Shown here: positions 21,822-32,571 of the stretch, piece by piece
Position numbering within the stretch: position 1 is the first letter of the stretch
Layout: the number at the start of each line of letters is the position of its first letter
NCBI GenBank assembly: GCA_002450255.1
Contig: DJYW01000039.1
Span: 1 to 39,329 of the forward strand
Reading direction: 5' to 3'
DNA length: 39,329 nt
DNA from: Gammaproteobacteria bacterium UBA6968
GTDB lineage: Bacteria; Pseudomonadota; Gammaproteobacteria; Pseudomonadales; Azotimanducaceae
The notes under the pieces: generated by a model
Database searches by the model: none
What the model was told of the DNA's origin: nothing
Seen by the model: the letters and a program-made list of their open reading frames with translations, nothing else
Made by a program: the position numbers and the translations under genes

Positions 21822-22925
21822 ATGAAATTTTCTGTAAATAGAGAAGAACTGCTGAAACCGTTGCAAGCGGTCACCAGTGTTGTAGAGCGTCGCCAGACCT
21901 TGCCGGTGTTAGCAAACGTTCTGGTACGAGCGGACGAATCTGGGATCGAACTTACTGGGACCGACCTTGAAGTTGAAATGGTGGCCCGAGTAGCGATGGC
22001 TGTTGAAAACCCGGGTGAAGCAACCATTCCCGCACGCAAGCTTATGGATATCTGGCGAGCGTTGCCGGATAACGCTCAGGTGACGGTTACAGTCGAAGGC
22101 GACCGAGCCGTTATCAAGAGCGGCCGGAGTCGTTTCAATTTAGCAACATTGCCTCCGCAAGATTTCCCAAAAATAGAAGAGGGCGAGGCGGACGTAACCA
22201 CTATCGTAAGTGATAGAGCGCTTGGGCGATTGGTAGACAAAGTCAGTTTCGCTATGGCGCAGCAAGACGTGCGTTACTTCTTAAATGGTATGTTGCTAGA
22301 GCTATCGGGGGATTATGTTCGAGCGGTCGCTACGGACGGTCATCGGTTGGCAATGTGTACGCTAAACCACCTTGTAGAGAATATTGGTCAACGTCGTCAG
22401 GCTATCGTACCTCGGAAAGCGGTGCTCGAAATCAGTCGATTGTTAGAGGGTGACGAAGAAGATATTAGCTTGCGTTTAGGGAGCAATCACCTCCGTGTTG
22501 GTAAGGGTCCATTTACTCTGACGACAAAATTAGTAGATGGTCAGTTTCCAGACTACGATAAAGTGATCCCGAAAAACCCTGCTCATACCGTAGTGGCTGA
22601 TAGAGATACGTTACGCCAGGGTTTTCAAAGGGCCTCGATTTTATCCAATGAAAAATACCGAGGCGTGCGGCTGTTACTTGCAGATACGCAAATGACCATC
22701 AAAGCTAATAACCCAGAACAAGAAGAAGCAGAGGAAACAGTCTCTGTTGCTTATGGTGGGGAAGAGATGGAAATCGGCTTTAACGTTTCCTACCTACTGG
22801 ATGTGCTGGGGGTCGTTGCAGACGAGCAAGTGACGATCAGTGTAACGGATGCAAATAGCTCTGCCCTGATTGACTCCTCGGGCGACGACGCGGCGGTGTA
22901 TGTCGTTATGCCCATGCGGCTATAG
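21822..22925 (+). CDS. dnaN: DNA polymerase III beta subunit (sliding clamp)
   Basis: DnaN forms the dimeric ring that tethers polymerase III to DNA. The 367-residue length is standard. The protein opens MKFSVNREELLKPLQAV and has RQTLPVLANVLV. The three clamp domains follow, with FAMAQQDVRYFLNGMLLE near residue 145 and the C-terminal VVMPMRL that forms part of the partner-binding pocket. Its TAGGAG ribosome site overlaps the dnaA stop codon, a sign of co-translation. Confidence 0.98.
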   Translation: MKFSVNREELLKPLQAVTSVVERRQTLPVLANVLVRADESGIELTGTDLEVEMVARVAMAVENPGEATIPARKLMDIWRALPDNAQVTVTVEGDRAVIKSGRSRFNLATLPPQDFPKIEEGEADVTTIVSDRALGRLVDKVSFAMAQQDVRYFLNGMLLELSGDYVRAVATDGHRLAMCTLNHLVENIGQRRQAIVPRKAVLEISRLLEGDEEDISLRLGSNHLRVGKGPFTLTTKLVDGQFPDYDKVIPKNPAHTVVADRDTLRQGFQRASILSNEKYRGVRLLLADTQMTIKANNPEQEEAEETVSVAYGGEEMEIGFNVSYLLDVLGVVADEQVTISVTDANSSALIDSSGDDAAVYVVMPMRL

Positions 22926-22957
22926 ATGACCTTGCGAAGCAGCGATTAGAGCTGGCC

Positions 22958-24061
22958 TTGTATCTTTCCCATCTTTCTCTTTCAAATGTTCGCAATATCT
23001 CTGATTCAAGCCTTGAGCTTGGCCCGGTTTTTAATTTAATCACTGGTCGCAATGGCGCCGGTAAAACAGCCTTACTTGAGGGGATTTACGTCCTTGCGCG
23101 GGGGCGTTCATTTCGCGCCGGTGGATGGCCTAAGCTAATAAAACGCGACGAACAAGAACTTACGATTCGAGCGGAGGGCGTCCGAGATGCCGTGGGCATT
23201 CGCTTAGGACTAGCAAGAAATCGTAACGGGAGCCAGCAGCTGCGGGTAAATGGCAAAAACAGTGGGAAGCTTTCGGATATCGCCGCACACCTACCAGTGA
23301 CAATGTTGGCGCCGAATGTCGGTGACTTGGTGACTGGCAGCCCGTTGGCACGGCGGCAATTTCTCGATTGGGGGTTGTTCCACGTGGAACAAAGCTTTCT
23401 TGCTACGGCGAGAGCCTATAAGCGAGCGCTGAGCCAGAGGAACGCTTGGTTACGGAGCCTGCCAGGTAAGCACAGAACTGACTCCCCTGATACCTGGTTA
23501 ACACCAATGCTGGTTTACGGCATTAAAATTAATGATTGGCGGCAACGCTATGTAGCGCTTTTAGATAAAGCAATTGGCCCTGTGCTTGAAGACCTATCTA
23601 AGCAAATGGATGTGTCGCTACAGTATCAGGGAGCGGGATATGACACGGATGAGATTTCTGCGCGAGTTCAGATTCAAAGTGAGTTTGAGTCTGAGGTTAG
23701 GTACCGGCAGACGACCAAAGGGCCGCATCGAGCGGATCTGAGCGTCAGTTTTCAGGGCGTTGCTGCTTCAACCACGGCGTCCCGTGGCCAGGCTAAGCTG
23801 ATTGCCTGCGGTTTGTTATTGGCGCAAGTAGAAGTTTTACAGCAGGCAAGAGGGATAACGCCTATAATTCTGATCGATGACTTTGCTTCAGAGCTTGATC
23901 CGGATCACATACAGAGACTGCTGTCGAAATTGGTGGGAATGGGTTGTCAAATCATTGCAACTGCGGCCGACAGACGATTCGAAGAGATCGGAAAGAAACT
24001 GGGATCAGACCCCACTCTGTTCCACGTGGAACAAGGACAGTTTGAAAAGAAACATGCATGA
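22958..24061 (+). CDS. recF: DNA replication and repair protein RecF
   Basis: RecF is an SMC-like ATPase that helps load RecA at single-strand gaps with RecO and RecR. The 367-residue protein starts at TTG (YLSHLSLSNVRNI) and has the P-loop GRNGAGKT at 30-37. The ABC signature region is SRGQAKLIACGLLLAQ and the Walker B strand IILIDDFASELD lies near 305. The same hexapeptide LFHVEQ occurs at residues 140-145 and 354-359. In both cases the DNA encoding it is a perfect parS palindrome. It lies 32 bp after dnaN and 60 bp before gyrB. Confidence 0.96.
   Translation: MYLSHLSLSNVRNISDSSLELGPVFNLITGRNGAGKTALLEGIYVLARGRSFRAGGWPKLIKRDEQELTIRAEGVRDAVGIRLGLARNRNGSQQLRVNGKNSGKLSDIAAHLPVTMLAPNVGDLVTGSPLARRQFLDWGLFHVEQSFLATARAYKRALSQRNAWLRSLPGKHRTDSPDTWLTPMLVYGIKINDWRQRYVALLDKAIGPVLEDLSKQMDVSLQYQGAGYDTDEISARVQIQSEFESEVRYRQTTKGPHRADLSVSFQGVAASTTASRGQAKLIACGLLLAQVEVLQQARGITPIILIDDFASELDPDHIQRLLSKLVGMGCQIIATAADRRFEEIGKKLGSDPTLFHVEQGQFEKKHA
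23376..23391. promoter_or_regulatory. parS: parS site 1 (inside recF)
   Basis: TGTTCCACGTGGAACA is a perfect 16-bp palindrome and matches the bacterial chromosomal parS consensus recognised by ParB. The symmetry extends one base each side (18 bp, 23375-23392). It encodes RecF residues 140-145. It lies about 3.6 kb from the perfect DnaA box and about 11.6 kb from parB. Confidence 0.92.
24018..24033. promoter_or_regulatory. parS: parS site 2 (inside recF)
   Basis: This is a second perfect copy of TGTTCCACGTGGAACA, 642 bp from the first and in the same reading phase. It encodes RecF residues 354-359 near the C-terminus. No third copy was found on reading the window. One CACGTG-containing sequence in yidD was examined and rejected. 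Confidence 0.92.
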
Positions 24062-26545
<2,484 letters not shown>

Positions 26546-26599
26546 ATTGCGCCGCACCGAAGTCAAGCATCCGTAACTATTGCGAAGATTGTCATCTGC

Positions 26600-27232
26600 A
26601 TGGCTGCAAACCCCAAGCAACGTTGTAGTTGGTGTCGTGGTGACGAGTTGTCCGAACGCTACCATGATGAAGAATGGGGGTTTCCCGTTACCTCGCCCGC
26701 GGAATTTTTTCGATGTCTCAGCTTAGAAACCATGCAAGCGGGATTGTCGTGGCGAACGGTGCTACAAAAGCGAGACCGCATGGCACAGCAGTTTTTCGAG
26801 TTTGATTGGCGCCAGTTGGCGTCGATTGAAGACGCAGTGGTCGAAGCTTGGCTGACGGATGCTGGCTTGATTCGGCACCGGGGGAAATTGATTGCGTTAC
26901 TCTCTAACGCGCGGACCTTTGCTCGACTGACAGCCTCCGGCGAGGACATGACCCGCTACTTTTGGCGCTTCGCTGTACCGCTTTCTCCAGAAAAAAATAC
27001 GCGTGCCCAGCGGGCGGCCGTGGAGCTGCCCTCCTCTACCCCGGCCGCAATGCTACTCGCAAAAAAACTTCGCTCGGATGGATTTAAATTCATCGGCCCA
27101 ACCTCTGCTTACGCGTTGATGCAAAGTATCGGCATCGTTAATGATCATCAGCCGGACTGCTGGCGTTACCCACCGTGTGCGCGGGAACAGGCTCGAGTCC
27201 TTAGCGAGCTTGGTTTCGCAGCCTCGGCATGA
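26600..27232 (+). CDS. tag: DNA-3-methyladenine glycosylase I
   Basis: Tag removes 3-methyladenine from alkylated DNA. The 210-residue protein carries CSWC followed by YHDEEWG, EFFRCLSLETMQAGLSW, the HhH-like DAGLIRHRGKL segment, and GFKFIGPTSAYALMQSIGIVNDH. The zinc ligands are recognisable as Cys9, His22 and the HQPDC pair (His-x3-Cys), with spacing equal to the E. coli enzyme. Its stop overlaps the next gene as ATGA. The pairing of tag with an LpxL-type gene also occurs near the Pseudomonas origin (from memory). Confidence 0.95.
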   Translation: MAANPKQRCSWCRGDELSERYHDEEWGFPVTSPAEFFRCLSLETMQAGLSWRTVLQKRDRMAQQFFEFDWRQLASIEDAVVEAWLTDAGLIRHRGKLIALLSNARTFARLTASGEDMTRYFWRFAVPLSPEKNTRAQRAAVELPSSTPAAMLLAKKLRSDGFKFIGPTSAYALMQSIGIVNDHQPDCWRYPPCAREQARVLSELGFAASA

Positions 27233-28122
27233 AGCGCCATCTCTTAACCGTTTTATTCCGCGTGATCGGTTTGGTCCCATTTACCTGGACCCACCGGATT
27301 GCTTACTTTGCGGCGACATGGATGATTAAATGTCAAAGTGAATTAGCGCGCGTGTCAAGGATCAACATAGAACGCTGCTTTCCCGACCGGTCTGCCGCTG
27401 CACAAACACAGTTGGTCAAAGACAGCCTGGTGCATTCAATTCTGCTTTTGTTTGAACTGGGTCGCCATCTGCCTACTGCCAACAGCCAACGGAAACCATT
27501 TACTGAAGTGGTTGGCAGAGAACTTTTCGATACGGCGTGGTCGCAGCAGAAGGGCGTGATACTGCTCGCCCCTCACTTTGGCTGTTGGGAGCTATTGCAC
27601 AGGTTTACCTGTTGGCCAGAGCATGCCATAGCACTGTATGACCCGCCTTCATCCGAAACGTTCGAGTCCTTGCTCACCTTTTCCCGCGAGCTCAACGGGG
27701 TGGAAATGTTCTCGACTAGCCGCAGCGGCCTTAAAGGATTTCTGCGAGCTGCGCGTGAACCGACTCTGGTTTTAGTGTTGCCTGACCAAGTACCGGACTA
27801 TCAAACCAAGAGCATTAAGTCGCACTTCATGGGGGAGCAAGTCATGACTATGGCGTTGGTCCATCGGCTGGTGAAAAAATATCGGAAGCCAATCCTCATG
27901 GCGGCGGTTGAGCGACGCATTGAAAACGGTCAGCCAAAATACGTTTTTCATTTTCAAGCGCCCGATGAGGCCATTGCGAGTGATGACGAAGCGCTACATG
28001 CGGATGCGCTCAACGCTGCGGTAGAACGAGTTGTTGAGATAGCGCCAGAGCAGTACCAATGGTCTTACAAGCGCTTCAAACGTGCAGAAGATAAAGCGCG
28101 AAATATCTATCGCCGCCAATAA
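27229..28122 (+). CDS. LpxL/HtrB-type lipid A biosynthesis acyltransferase
   Basis: This inner-membrane enzyme family adds a secondary acyl chain to lipid A. The 297-residue protein has one N-terminal hydrophobic segment (about 5-33). The catalytic His-x4-Glu motif is HFGCWE at 116-121, after GVILLAP. The later LPDQVPD segment (184-190) and FMGEQVMTMAL match the family Asp-Gln and FxG regions, and the protein ends with WSYKRFKR, as in LpxL homologues. Which acyl chain it transfers cannot be read from the sequence. It is coupled to tag (ATGA overlap) and its 3' end overlaps trkH tail-to-tail by 16 bp. Confidence 0.88.
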   Translation: MKRHLLTVLFRVIGLVPFTWTHRIAYFAATWMIKCQSELARVSRINIERCFPDRSAAAQTQLVKDSLVHSILLLFELGRHLPTANSQRKPFTEVVGRELFDTAWSQQKGVILLAPHFGCWELLHRFTCWPEHAIALYDPPSSETFESLLTFSRELNGVEMFSTSRSGLKGFLRAAREPTLVLVLPDQVPDYQTKSIKSHFMGEQVMTMALVHRLVKKYRKPILMAAVERRIENGQPKYVFHFQAPDEAIASDDEALHADALNAAVERVVEIAPEQYQWSYKRFKRAEDKARNIYRRQ

Positions 28123-29552
28123 GCCGGAGTGAGTAATACCAGGATGGTGAAAATCTCTAACCGGCCCAGAACCATGTTTATGGTGAGCAGCCAATGAGCT
28201 GACTCGGGTAAGTCACCGTAATGCAGCGCAACGGCGCCTAAGCCAGGCCCCAGGTTGTTAATGCAAGCTGCAACGGCCGAAAACGCGGTGGTGAAGTCCA
28301 GTTCAGCGAGAATGGTGATGAGCACCACCGACAGAAAAAATACCAAACCGTATACTGCGACAAAGCTCCATACAGCTTGAACGACTCGATCAGACACTGG
28401 GTGAGAGCCAAGCTTCAGCAAAAATACGCCGTTCGGGTGTATCAGGCGATTGACCTCCCGCATGCCCTGTAAATACAACATCAGCACGCGAACCACCTTC
28501 ATACCACCGGCGGTCGACCCCGCACATCCGCCAATAAAAGCGACCAGGATCAGCATTAACGGGGCGGCGCTGGGCCACGTCGAAAACGGGGCGGTCGTAA
28601 ATCCGGTAGTAGTCGCCATAGAGATGGTTTGGAATAAGCCATCGCGAAGCGGGTTGATGTCGGGCTGAGCGCTTTGCCAAAGAAGCAATACGATAACGGA
28701 GGTAAAAAAGGCTAAAAAAGATAAGTAAGTACGCACTTCAATATCCTTGAAGTAGGCGAAGATATTGCGTCTTCGCCAAACCAAAAAATGCAGTGCGAAA
28801 TTTACTCCGGAAAGCACCATGAAAATCATTGCAATAGTTTCGATGGCCACGTTATTGAAGTGGCCAATACTGGCGTCATAAGTAGAAAAACCGCCGATTG
28901 CGATGGTTGCAAAACTGTGTGCCACTGCATCGAATAGCGACATGCCAGCAAGGTAATAAGCGGCGGCGCAGATCAAGGTTAGGCCTACATAGATAAGCCA
29001 CAATGCTTTTGCGGTTTCGGCGATACGCGGTGTCAGTTTGTTGTCATTGATAATCCCGGTGGACTCGGTCCGATAGAGCTGAAGCCCGCCAATGCCCAAC
29101 ATGGGAAAAACCGCGACGGCCAAGACGATGATTCCCATTCCGCCAAACCATTGCAACAACTGCCGGTAAAACAAAATGGATTTCGGCAGGTTATCCAGCC
29201 CCGTAATAACGGTCGCTCCTGTTGTGGTGAGCCCGGAAGTGGACTCAAAGACAGCTTCGGCGAAGGTTAGCGTGAGTTCCGGTGTAAAATAGAATGGCAG
29301 TGCGCCAAAAAGCCCCAGGCCTAGATAAAACAAAGCCGTAATAAGGAAACCATCCCTGCCGCGGAGGGCTCGATCACCGCGTAGCGGTAACCACATAGCC
29401 AAACCAGTGGTAGCGGTGATGCCGAATGCGGTCATAAAAGTGGTGATTTCGGCCTCACCGTAAAGCAATGCGATGCCGGCCGGAATCAGCAAAATGACGC
29501 TGAACAGAGCCAGCAACAAGCCTGTGACTCTTACGATGACTGCCCAGTGCAC
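28107..29552 (-). CDS. trkH: Trk-type potassium transporter membrane subunit TrkH
   Basis: TrkH is the potassium-conducting membrane subunit of Trk uptake. The 481-residue protein is very hydrophobic, about 10-12 membrane segments, arranged as four pore repeats. Filter-region sequences include ESTSGLTTTGATVI and later ATTTGFTTAPFSTWP, GGCAGSTAGGMKVVR and AAVAACINNLGPGLGAV. It starts at GTG (HWAVIVRVTGLLLALFS), like E. coli TrkH. It follows trkA by 9 bp, so channel and regulator are co-transcribed. It may favour K+ over Na+, but selectivity is not assigned here. Confidence 0.95.
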   Translation of the reverse strand: MHWAVIVRVTGLLLALFSVILLIPAGIALLYGEAEITTFMTAFGITATTGLAMWLPLRGDRALRGRDGFLITALFYLGLGLFGALPFYFTPELTLTFAEAVFESTSGLTTTGATVITGLDNLPKSILFYRQLLQWFGGMGIIVLAVAVFPMLGIGGLQLYRTESTGIINDNKLTPRIAETAKALWLIYVGLTLICAAAYYLAGMSLFDAVAHSFATIAIGGFSTYDASIGHFNNVAIETIAMIFMVLSGVNFALHFLVWRRRNIFAYFKDIEVRTYLSFLAFFTSVIVLLLWQSAQPDINPLRDGLFQTISMATTTGFTTAPFSTWPSAAPLMLILVAFIGGCAGSTAGGMKVVRVLMLYLQGMREVNRLIHPNGVFLLKLGSHPVSDRVVQAVWSFVAVYGLVFFLSVVLITILAELDFTTAFSAVAACINNLGPGLGAVALHYGDLPESAHWLLTINMVLGRLEIFTILVLLTPAYWRR

Positions 29553-29561
29553 CGTCGCGGC

Positions 29562-30935
29562 CTAAAAAAAGCTCAAGCTGACTTGGAACAACCGCTCGAC
29601 GGCGGCGATCTGGCGCTTATCGACTAAAAACAGAATGACATGATCGTCCGGTTGGATAACGACGTCGTGGTGCGCAATCAGTACTTCTTCGTCGCGAACA
29701 ATGGCGCCAATGGTGGTGCCGTCGGGTAAATCAATCTCAGACAATCGACGGCCAACGACTTTTGACGTCTTAACATCACCGTGGGCGATGGCCTCCATTG
29801 CCTCGGCCGCGCCTCTACGCAAACTGTGTACGCGAGCCACGTCTGCGCGTCGCACATGTGAGAGCAGCGTGCCGATGGTGGCCTGTTGAGGAGAGATGGC
29901 CAAATCGATCTCGCCACCTTGAACGAGGTCGAGATAAGCGGGTTTAGCGATTAAGGAAATCACCTGCCGGACCCCAAGTCGCTTTGCCATCAGGGCGGAC
30001 ATGATATTGACTTCATCGTCGTTGGTAACCGCGCAAAAGACATCACATTCTTCGATGTTCTCTTCTAACAATAGGTCTCTGTCTGTTGCGCTGCCATTGA
30101 TTACCACCGTGGTATCCAAGATTTCGGCAAGGACCATCGAGCGAGCTTTGGACTGTTCGAGAACCTTTGTTGTGTACTGACCTTCGATTGAGGCAGCGAG
30201 TCGCGCACCGATGTTACCGCCGCCGGCGATCATGATGCGCTTAAATGGTTTCTCTGCTTTTCGCAGTTCGCTCATAACGGCATTAATGTCTTTGCGTGCG
30301 GCAATAAAAAACACCTCATCATCGACCTCAATGACGGTGTTGCCTTCCGGAATAATGGGCTGACCATTACGGAATATAGCGGCAACTCGGGCATCCACCT
30401 TGGGCATATGTTGCGGTAGAACGTTTAATGCCCGCCCTATCAGCGGGCCATCTGCGTAAGCTTTCATCGCAACCAACTGAACTCGTCCGTCAGCAAAGTC
30501 TAAGACTTCGAGCGCACCGGGATGATCTAAAATGTCGCGGATTTGCCCTGTGACGACCTGTTCAGGGTGTATGAGCCGATCGATTGGCAAACTGTTGCGT
30601 GCGAATAAGCTTTCCTGGTTAAGGTAGGCTGAAGATCGGATTCGCGCGATCTTTGTTGGCGTGCGAAATAACGTGAAGCAGGTTTGGCATGCGATCATAT
30701 TCACCTCGTCACTTGAGGTGACCGCGACGAGGATATCGGCATCGTCCGCGCCGGCCCGTTCCAGCACTTCAGGATGCGACGCAAAACCCTCTACAGTCTG
30801 AATGTCGAGACGACTGGCCAGTTCTTGCAGGCGGACTGGGTCCTCATCTACGAGGGTGATGTCGAAATCTTCTTTTGCAAGATTTTCGGCTAGCGTACCG
30901 CCCACCTGTCCGGCGCCGAGGATCAATATCTTCAT
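29562..30935 (-). CDS. trkA: Trk potassium uptake regulatory subunit TrkA
   Basis: TrkA is the cytoplasmic nucleotide-binding ring that gates TrkH. The 457-residue protein is a tandem of two RCK units. The first NAD-binding loop is GAGQVGGTLAENLA (7-20) and the second is GGGNIGARLAASI near 238. Each is followed by a RCK-C domain. Length matches the two-unit gammaproteobacterial form. Its ATG overlaps the rsmB stop (ATGA). Confidence 0.97.
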   Translation of the reverse strand: MKILILGAGQVGGTLAENLAKEDFDITLVDEDPVRLQELASRLDIQTVEGFASHPEVLERAGADDADILVAVTSSDEVNMIACQTCFTLFRTPTKIARIRSSAYLNQESLFARNSLPIDRLIHPEQVVTGQIRDILDHPGALEVLDFADGRVQLVAMKAYADGPLIGRALNVLPQHMPKVDARVAAIFRNGQPIIPEGNTVIEVDDEVFFIAARKDINAVMSELRKAEKPFKRIMIAGGGNIGARLAASIEGQYTTKVLEQSKARSMVLAEILDTTVVINGSATDRDLLLEENIEECDVFCAVTNDDEVNIMSALMAKRLGVRQVISLIAKPAYLDLVQGGEIDLAISPQQATIGTLLSHVRRADVARVHSLRRGAAEAMEAIAHGDVKTSKVVGRRLSEIDLPDGTTIGAIVRDEEVLIAHHDVVIQPDDHVILFLVDKRQIAAVERLFQVSLSFF

Positions 30936-32452
30936 TGCTGGGTTGTCTTATAAAGAGCGCAGAAGTAGAGGCCGTCTGGGCCATTAAGGCTTGGCAAAAT
31001 TTGCCAGCCGAGATGAGTCGCTTCTCCATGCGGGAGTGCGCAGGACAGCCCGCACGCGGTACTGTTTTCTGCCATGAATTGTTCAATCACCGCGTCATTC
31101 TCCTCAGCAAATATTGAACAAGTGACGTAAAGAAGCGTACCCCCTGGTTTGAGTTGTTGCCACAAATTGCGCAACATAGCTGCCTGTAATTCGGTATGAG
31201 CGGTCAATTGCTCGGGTTGCATCAGCAAGCGCATGTCTGGATGACGGCGCAGCGTACCGCTGCCTGAACAGGGCGCATCCAACAAAATCGCGTCAAACTC
31301 GCCGCCAGCCGTTAAAGTGTCTTGACTGGCATCGCCACAGATCAATTGAAGCGGGCTGATGGTAAGCATAGTTTGTGCAGAACCCACTTTAGTCAGGTCG
31401 CTATTTTTCGCGATATTGCCGACTAGGTCGTTGCCGCTAGAGTCAGCATTTTCTGGGCTATTGAAGTGTTGCAGTCGCTTACCAATTGTCTCGGTGGCAT
31501 CCAAACGCTTTTGTATTGCATCGACCGCAACGATCTCGTGGACTGTGCCCTTAGCGAGGAGACGCTCGTGCAGGTGAAAGAGCTTTCCTCCTGGCGCTGT
31601 GCAAGCATCTAAAATGCGCAGCGGCTCTGATTTCGGGTTTTCAGATATGCCGGCCGCGGTGCCATCACTCGGCACGCCAGGTTCCGAGGCCACTGCGGTG
31701 GTCGATTGCTCAGCCAAGTGTTGGCAAAGCAAGTGAGCAGCGAATTGAGTGCCGAGATCCTGCACGCTGACGTAGCCCTCGCCCCAACCGGGCAAATCCT
31801 CGGCCGGTAGCGGTTGGTCCAAAGTAACGGTCTCGTCTAATGAAGTGGTTTGATAGCGCATCCCAGCTGCATCGAGCATTGCACAATATGCCGCTATGGA
31901 ACAGCGTGGGGTATTGATTCTCAAGGTCATTGGCGCCCGGCTGTTGTTCGCGAGCAGCACAGCCTGCCAGCGTTGCGGATATTGCGTTTGTATCTTTTGC
32001 GACAGCCAAGTGGGATGACACAAAGCTGCCCATTCAATGCCGCTTGTTACAAGTTCGTCCGTTTGTATTGACCGGTCAATCTGGCGTAAAACAGCGTTCA
32101 CTAACCCTTTGGCCCAGGGCTTCGATAAGACGCGCGCTGCATTGACTGTTTCGTTGATTGCCGCATAGCTCGGCGTTTTCATGAAGATCAACTGGTAAGC
32201 GCCCACTATCATTAAAGCATAGATATCTTGGTCTTTTGGCTTAAACGGCTTCTTCAAATAGGTGTCTATCGTCGCCGCCAATGCGTCATAGTGACGAGCG
32301 CATCCATACAACAGTTCACGCTGCAGCGGTGTTTCACACCAATTCGATCGATGTTCCAGCAGCCAATCTAGGGTACGGCCTTGCTCGGTGATTTGCTGTA
32401 AGCCATGAACGACTTGTGCGCGGATATTAGTAGAGGGCTTGGTCGACGGCAT
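30932..32452 (-). CDS. rsmB: 16S rRNA (cytosine-967-C5) methyltransferase
   Basis: RsmB methylates C967 of 16S rRNA. It has an N-terminal NusB-like helical domain (about 8-140) and a C-terminal SAM methyltransferase domain. The latter shows ILDACTAPGGK (280-290), LLDAPCSGSGTLRRHPD with Cys395, and YVTCSIFAEEN with the catalytic Cys445. At 506 residues it is about 75 longer than E. coli RsmB. The extra length is in two polar, Ser/Asn/Ala-rich insertions, roughly 247-277 and 331-366. No clear ribosome site precedes the ATG, and a hairpin lies 14 bp upstream. Confidence 0.95.
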   Translation of the reverse strand: MPSTKPSTNIRAQVVHGLQQITEQGRTLDWLLEHRSNWCETPLQRELLYGCARHYDALAATIDTYLKKPFKPKDQDIYALMIVGAYQLIFMKTPSYAAINETVNAARVLSKPWAKGLVNAVLRQIDRSIQTDELVTSGIEWAALCHPTWLSQKIQTQYPQRWQAVLLANNSRAPMTLRINTPRCSIAAYCAMLDAAGMRYQTTSLDETVTLDQPLPAEDLPGWGEGYVSVQDLGTQFAAHLLCQHLAEQSTTAVASEPGVPSDGTAAGISENPKSEPLRILDACTAPGGKLFHLHERLLAKGTVHEIVAVDAIQKRLDATETIGKRLQHFNSPENADSSGNDLVGNIAKNSDLTKVGSAQTMLTISPLQLICGDASQDTLTAGGEFDAILLDAPCSGSGTLRRHPDMRLLMQPEQLTAHTELQAAMLRNLWQQLKPGGTLLYVTCSIFAEENDAVIEQFMAENSTACGLSCALPHGEATHLGWQILPSLNGPDGLYFCALYKTTQQ

Positions 32453-32466
32453 TTTGTTATCGAAAG

Positions 32467-32488
32467 CGATGCACGCGCGCTTGCATCG
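32467..32488 (-). other. Stem-loop immediately upstream of rsmB
   Basis: CGATGCA and TGCATCG form a perfect 7-bp stem around an 8-nt loop (CGCGCGCT on the plus strand). It lies 14 bp before the rsmB ATG, where a ribosome site would be expected, and no Shine-Dalgarno match is visible between them. The same 119 bp fmt-rsmB gap holds the alternating palindrome TCGCGCGCGCGCGA (32519-32532), flanked by a GTGATC/GATCAC inverted repeat (32503-32508 and 32531-32536). Confidence 0.5.
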
Positions 32489-32571
32489 GTCGACTGCTCG
32501 GCGTGATCAGCAGGGGTGTCGCGCGCGCGCGATCACCAAAGGGAGAGTGCATTGTCGCGCCTTTCTTCACG

